Origin: Opitutales bacterium
GTDB taxonomy: Bacteria > Verrucomicrobiota > Verrucomicrobiia > Opitutales > Coraliomargaritaceae
Direction: 5' to 3'
DNA length: 64,000 nt
Assembly (NCBI GenBank): GCA_030729385.1
Contig: JANQXM010000051.1
Span: forward strand, 1-64,000
Under the pieces are notes generated by a model. That model saw only the letters and a list, made by a program, of their open reading frames with translations, was not told the DNA's origin and made no database searches. This document shows positions 60,832 to 64,000 of the stretch, piece after piece. Position 1 is the stretch's first letter; every line of letters begins with the position of its first letter. A program made the position numbers and the translations under genes.

Positions 60832-62292
60832 ATGAAATTGATCGCTACTTCGTTGTTTGCATTGGCTGCCACTTGTGGACTGTCTTTTGCGGAGGAAAAC
60901 CCACCTTTAAATGTGAGCCAAGACACTCGCGCCATCGTGCAAGAGGCTGGTCGCCCAGTGGTATCTTACGCCGACGTTTTGGAGCAAGCCACGCCCTCGG
61001 TTGTGTCGGTTTATACGTCACGGATCACCGGTGGTGCGAATGCCGCACCTCAGCAAGTCCCCGAGTTTTTTCGTCAGTTTGGATTACCAGTGCCGGAGCA
61101 AAATGGTTCCGCGCAGCCGCAACGCGAGCGCCGTGAATCGCTCGGTGTTGGTTCGGGAGTGATTATTTCCAGTGATGGATACATTGTAACGAATGAGCAT
61201 GTTGTGACGGGTCTTCGAGGAGAAGCTGCGGATGAGATACTTATCCGATTGAGTGATAATAGTGAGTATGTCGCTGAGTTGATTGGCTCGGACACGAAGA
61301 CGGATATTGCCGTCTTAAAAATCGAAACGGAGGATCCACTGCCTGCATTGACCATTGCGGATAGTCAGAAACTACGTGTGGGCGATGTGGTCTTTGCGAT
61401 CGGTAATCCTTTGGATGTTGGGCTCACCGCGACGCAAGGTATCGTCTCGGCTACAGGGCGTAACTCTCGTCAGATATTAGGGCCCGGTGCATATGAGGAT
61501 TTCATTCAGACCGATGCTGCGATTAATTTAGGTAACTCGGGTGGTGCGCTGGTCGATGCTTGGGGACGCTTGGTCGGTCTCAACACCGCGATTGTTTCAC
61601 GCTCGGGTGGCAGTAACGGCATCGGTTTTGCGATCCCATTGGATTTAGCGCTGAACGTGGTGCGTAACTTGATCGAAAGCGGTGAGGTGCCTCGCGGTCT
61701 GTTGGGCTTGTTTCCCGAGAATCTAGATCGCGATATGGCCGAAGCGTTTGGCTTGGACAGCACGCGTGGTGCACTCGTTAATCAAGTGCAGCCAGACTCT
61801 CCCGCTGAACGTGGCGGTATTCTTCATGGGGATGTCATTCTGCGTATCGATGACGTCGAAATCGAATCGGCTCCGCAACTCCGCTTGGTGGTTTCGCAGA
61901 TGATGCCTGGGACAGAAGTCGCAGTGGAACTAGTGCGGCAAGGTAAACCCATGTCATTGCAAGTGGTCCTCGGAAGTTTGAATGGTCCAGTGGCGATCGT
62001 TGAGCCCGAGCAGGGGATATTGGAGGGGGTTACATTCCGTCAAATAGATGACATGGGTCGGAAAGCTTTCACGATCCCTAAACAGATCGAAGGTGTGCTC
62101 GTTGAGAGTGTGTCTCCTGATTCTCTCTACAGTGAGATCGAAGAGTTTTCCCGCGGCGTGGTGATTTTGGAGGTCAATGGTCAGGCTGTTTCGACACCCG
62201 AAGAGGTGCAGGCGCATCTGAAGGAAGGTGCCAATCGTTTCTACACATGGTTTGCAGGCACGAAGCGCTTTATTGTGCTGCGGGTGAGGTAA
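60832..62292 (+). CDS. HtrA/Deg-type periplasmic serine protease
   Basis: A 486-residue protein with a signal peptide (ATSLFALAATCGLSFAEE, about 5-22). The trypsin-like domain has His123 (VTNEHVVTG), Asp158 (TKTDIAVLKI) and Ser237 (NLGNSGGALVD). PDZ domains follow: one is clear (GALVNQVQPDSPAERGGILHGD), and the second (GVLVESVSPDSLYSE, RGVVILEVNGQAV) is less typical. It degrades or refolds damaged envelope proteins. The ATG at 60832 was chosen because it starts the signal peptide. An in-phase ATG at 60766 would add 22 residues. Confidence 0.93.
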   Translation: MKLIATSLFALAATCGLSFAEENPPLNVSQDTRAIVQEAGRPVVSYADVLEQATPSVVSVYTSRITGGANAAPQQVPEFFRQFGLPVPEQNGSAQPQRERRESLGVGSGVIISSDGYIVTNEHVVTGLRGEAADEILIRLSDNSEYVAELIGSDTKTDIAVLKIETEDPLPALTIADSQKLRVGDVVFAIGNPLDVGLTATQGIVSATGRNSRQILGPGAYEDFIQTDAAINLGNSGGALVDAWGRLVGLNTAIVSRSGGSNGIGFAIPLDLALNVVRNLIESGEVPRGLLGLFPENLDRDMAEAFGLDSTRGALVNQVQPDSPAERGGILHGDVILRIDDVEIESAPQLRLVVSQMMPGTEVAVELVRQGKPMSLQVVLGSLNGPVAIVEPEQGILEGVTFRQIDDMGRKAFTIPKQIEGVLVESVSPDSLYSEIEEFSRGVVILEVNGQAVSTPEEVQAHLKEGANRFYTWFAGTKRFIVLRVR

Positions 62293-62294
62293 TT

Positions 62295-62720
62295 ATGTCA
62301 CTGCCAGCAACGCAGAGCGCATGTCCGTGTGGCAGTGAAACTGACTACGATCTATGCTGCGGTCGCTATCACGGTGGCACCGAAAAAGCGCCGACAGCGG
62401 AGGCGCTGATGCGTTCTCGTTATGCCGCTTACGTGATGGGGGCGATTGATTATCTGCTGCAGACGACGCATCCGGATAAGCGAGCGAAAGATCTTAAAGT
62501 GGCATATCAAACCACATATGAGACGATTCAATGGGTCGGTCTCGAAATCGTCAGCACCTTTCAAGGGACGCCATCGGATAAGACCGGCAAGGTCGAGTTC
62601 AAGGCGACCTATTTACAAGGCGGGCAAACTTCTGTGCATCATGAGCATTCCCGTTTTAAGCGTCATGCAGGTGCCTGGCATTATCTCGATGGTGTGATCA
62701 CCGATTCCTCAATCGGATGA
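62295..62720 (+). CDS. YchJ-family SEC-C motif protein (UPF0225)
   Basis: A 141-residue protein. The N-terminal zinc-binding SEC-C motif is ACPCGSETDYDLCCGRYH, followed by the YchJ NTF2-like domain. The latter includes PTAEALMRSRYAAYVMGAIDYLLQTTHPDKR and VEFKATY...HHEHSRFKRHAGAWHYLDG. The function is unknown. The start at 62295 follows the htrA stop by 2 bp, so the two genes are co-transcribed. It overlaps the GIY-YIG gene by 4 bp. Confidence 0.9.
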   Translation: MSLPATQSACPCGSETDYDLCCGRYHGGTEKAPTAEALMRSRYAAYVMGAIDYLLQTTHPDKRAKDLKVAYQTTYETIQWVGLEIVSTFQGTPSDKTGKVEFKATYLQGGQTSVHHEHSRFKRHAGAWHYLDGVITDSSIG

Positions 62721-62965
62721 CTTGGAGTGTGTATATACTGCGCTGTGTGGATGGAACTTTATATACGGGTGTAGCCATCGATGTGGCGCGCCGCTTTGAG
62801 GAGCATCAATCCCAAGGTCCGAAAGGCGCAAAATACACGCGTGGTCGGGGACCGCTGAAATTGGTGTATCAATCAGAGATCGGCACACGCTCGGAGGCCT
62901 GTGCTGAGGAGTATCGAATCAAGCAGCTGTCTCGTTCCGAAAAGAAGGCTTTGGTGGCGGGATAG
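62717..62965 (+). CDS. GIY-YIG nuclease family protein (UPF0213)
   Basis: An 82-residue single-domain GIY-YIG protein. The tyrosines lie in WSVYILRCVDGTLYTGVAID, the conserved Arg in ARRFEEHQ, and the conserved Glu in EACAEEYRIKQLSRSEK. Free-standing proteins of this size (YhbQ type) are not homing endonucleases and may process DNA. Its start overlaps the ychJ-like stop (ATGA, 62717-62720). Confidence 0.92.
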   Translation: MTWSVYILRCVDGTLYTGVAIDVARRFEEHQSQGPKGAKYTRGRGPLKLVYQSEIGTRSEACAEEYRIKQLSRSEKKALVAG

Positions 62966-62993
62966 GTGGGGCTATATTTTTAACCCCATATGT

Positions 62994-63070
62994 TGTAGCC
63001 ACGGCACTCTGTGCCGTGTATTGGGGACTATGTTTTTTTGACCAACACGTCACAGAGTGACGTGGCTACA
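62994..63070. repeat. REP-like inverted pair with TGTAGCC/GGCTACA ends
   Basis: The left unit (62994-63018) is TGTAGC followed by the palindrome CACGGCAC-TCT-GTGCCGTG. The right unit (63046-63070) is CACGTCAC-AGA-GTGACGTG followed by GCTACA. The two are reverse complements with two compensatory differences that keep each hairpin paired (G/C in the left, T/A in the right). The spacer is 27 bp. GTAG/CTAC at the outer ends marks it as REP-type. It lies between GIY-YIG and the terminator of pal. Confidence 0.85.
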
Positions 63071-63089
63071 CTCGGAGATAAGTGAATAC

Positions 63090-63127
63090 AAAAAACGCCC
63101 GTCGGCATTAACCGGCGGGCGTTTTTG
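63090..63127. terminator. Bidirectional rho-independent terminator
   Basis: The stem AAAAACGCCCGTCGG, loop CATTAA and CCGGCGGGCGTTTTT form the hairpin, with one G-T type mismatch. It separates the convergent GIY-YIG gene and pal, whose stop is at 63147. Confidence 0.92.
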
Positions 63128-63146
63128 TTAAAGTGGTAATCGCTGA

Positions 63147-63719
63147 TTACTTGAGGATGATCAAGTCGGCGCGGCGGTCTTGGGAAGACTGCTCTTTGGA
63201 GAGACCTGAGGTGGACTCGAGGCTACCTTTGGAGAGAGTGTTTACACGGCTAGGGCTGATGCCCAAGGTCGTGATGTAGTCTTTCGCGCTGATGGCGCGG
63301 CGCTCACCGAGAGCAATGTTATATTCTGCTGTGCCATACCAGTCGCAGTGACCCTCGATGAGGAGAGCCTCGGCTGGATTGTCCATGAGGTAGTCAGCCG
63401 CTTGCTGGAGTTTCGCGCGCTCAGACGCAGAAATGGAGGAAGAGTCGAAGCCGAAATAGACGGAGGGAAGGATGCCTTCAACCATGTCCCAATCTCCATA
63501 TTTGTTGCCATTAATGCCATCACCTGCAGCACGGGCTTCCAAACCTTCAGCGCCGAGACCGTAGTCGCCTTCCAAACTGGGGACGATGTCGCCGTAGTCA
63601 GCGCCACTGCCCATGCCCGTATCGGTGCCGTAGCCGCTTGGTAGCTGCTTTTTTGTGCAAGCTGGGAGGAGGATTGCAACGAGGAGTAGGGTAAAGAAAT
63701 ATCGAGCCGTCTTATACAT
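63147..63719 (-). CDS. pal: Peptidoglycan-associated lipoprotein, OmpA family
   Basis: A 190-residue protein. The lipobox LLPAC puts the lipidated Cys at residue 21. A Gly-rich linker follows, and the C-terminal OmpA-like domain binds peptidoglycan: VYFGFDSSSISASERAKLQ, LLIEGHCDWYGTAEYNIALGERRA and INTLSKG-like VNTLSKGSLEST. It anchors the outer membrane as part of the Tol-Pal system. The ATG at 63719 was chosen because it directly starts the signal peptide. No tol genes are in the window. Confidence 0.92.
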   Translation of the reverse strand: MYKTARYFFTLLLVAILLPACTKKQLPSGYGTDTGMGSGADYGDIVPSLEGDYGLGAEGLEARAAGDGINGNKYGDWDMVEGILPSVYFGFDSSSISASERAKLQQAADYLMDNPAEALLIEGHCDWYGTAEYNIALGERRAISAKDYITTLGISPSRVNTLSKGSLESTSGLSKEQSSQDRRADLIILK

Positions 63720-63899
63720 AGTGCGATGAATGTGGCATATCGTTTCCATCTCGCAAACATTTTCCTTTAATCTGAGAGAGAAAAGAGGGCATTGTGAATA
63801 AATAATGCCACTGGGGCATGCTTTACTTGGCGAAGATTGCTAATTCGTGAAAACTTTGCAGTTTGGCGCTTCGCCCAATTCTCGCGGAAAGGCCTTTTC

Positions 63900-64000
63900 A
63901 TGAAATCACCGACCACAGTTTTTCTTATCGATAACGGATCGCTGCGTCCGCAGGCGACTCTTGCGCTCAGGGCTTTGGCGGGACAACTTTCGACCCGTGC
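63900..64000 (+). CDS. Start of a gene, possibly CbiX/SirB-type (cut by window end)
   Basis: Only 33 codons are visible, starting at the ATG at 63900. VFLIDNGSLRPQATLALRALA resembles the N-terminal strand-loop-helix of CbiX-domain proteins (sirohydrochlorin or cobalt chelatases). In those proteins the loop normally carries a His-Gly-Ser; here it is Asn-Gly-Ser. The assignment rests on this short stretch and is tentative. Confidence 0.4.
   Translation, partial: MKSPTTVFLIDNGSLRPQATLALRALAGQLSTR

Noticed and set aside
62717-62965. GIY-YIG gene as a homing endonuclease or intron remnant
   Set aside because: It is a small single-domain YhbQ-type protein overlapping a YchJ gene in an ordinary operon, without intron features.

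Overview
The window reads as a dense bacterial chromosome segment of about 50% GC. I recognise about 62 protein genes and see no rRNA, tRNA, CRISPR array or prophage. Gene content and protein style suggest the Verrucomicrobiota, probably an Opitutae/Puniceicoccales-type marine or freshwater lineage. Pointers are a DUF2339 membrane protein, a PIN-PhoH ATPase, an accB-accC-Asp23/Gls24-AmaP string, an S23 four-helix-bundle gene inside gltBD, SurA/Pal/TolC envelope proteins and many GTAG-headed intergenic palindromes. The assignment is an inference from memory of gene families, not a measured phylogeny. Cell-envelope genes (TolC, Pal, SurA-like, HtrA, TonB-like) indicate a Gram-negative (diderm) envelope.

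Layout. 1-3920: a lipase-like hydrolase and a TetR regulator, translationally coupled, divergent from a large DUF2339 membrane protein, with two palindromic operator-like sites between them. 3975-8907: an RluA-family pseudouridine synthase, a degenerate sigma54-activator-like protein, enolase and a TauE/SafE exporter. 8957-13861: a TPR membrane protein, purU and carB. 14037-17546: four genes for exported proteins of unknown role. 17648-24233: gltB - S23 four-helix-bundle gene - gltD, with short degenerate repeats at every junction. 24485-28293: a CGxS glutaredoxin, a lipoprotein, AmaP-like, Asp23/Gls24, accC and accB. 28490-31203: an isolated cassette of ketoacyl synthase III, acyl carrier protein, SDR reductase and NeuD-type acyltransferase.

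31218-34196: hemL and nadE. 34304-38908: TolC, Maf, a TonB-like protein, a second RluA-family enzyme and a hypothetical. 38951-43758: proC, a receiver fused to half of a histidine-kinase ATPase domain, an RDD protein, folD, a secreted protein and an RluB-type enzyme. 43895-46249: the core fatty-acid genes fabG-acpP-fabF. 46313-47316: a gene broken by an in-frame amber codon and bracketed by two REP-like inverted pairs. 47320-51619: a 1045-residue TPR protein and a ribB gene whose GTP cyclohydrolase II half has lost its zinc ligands. 51984-63719: small membrane proteins, a metallophosphoesterase, rnc-mfd-SurA-like, PIN-PhoH, HtrA, YchJ, GIY-YIG and Pal. The window ends inside a gene that may belong to the CbiX family.

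Functional themes are lipid supply (accBC, fabG-acpP-fabF and the separate KAS III cassette), nitrogen and one-carbon metabolism (gltBD, carB, purU, folD, proC, nadE, hemL) and envelope maintenance. The best candidates for something undescribed are the KAS III-ACP-SDR-NeuD cassette, the pseudo-enhancer-binding protein at 5159, the receiver/half-HATPase protein at 39768, the RibBX-like enzyme, and two intergenic repeat classes: GTAG-headed REP pairs and CTTCTAAC-type short repeats.
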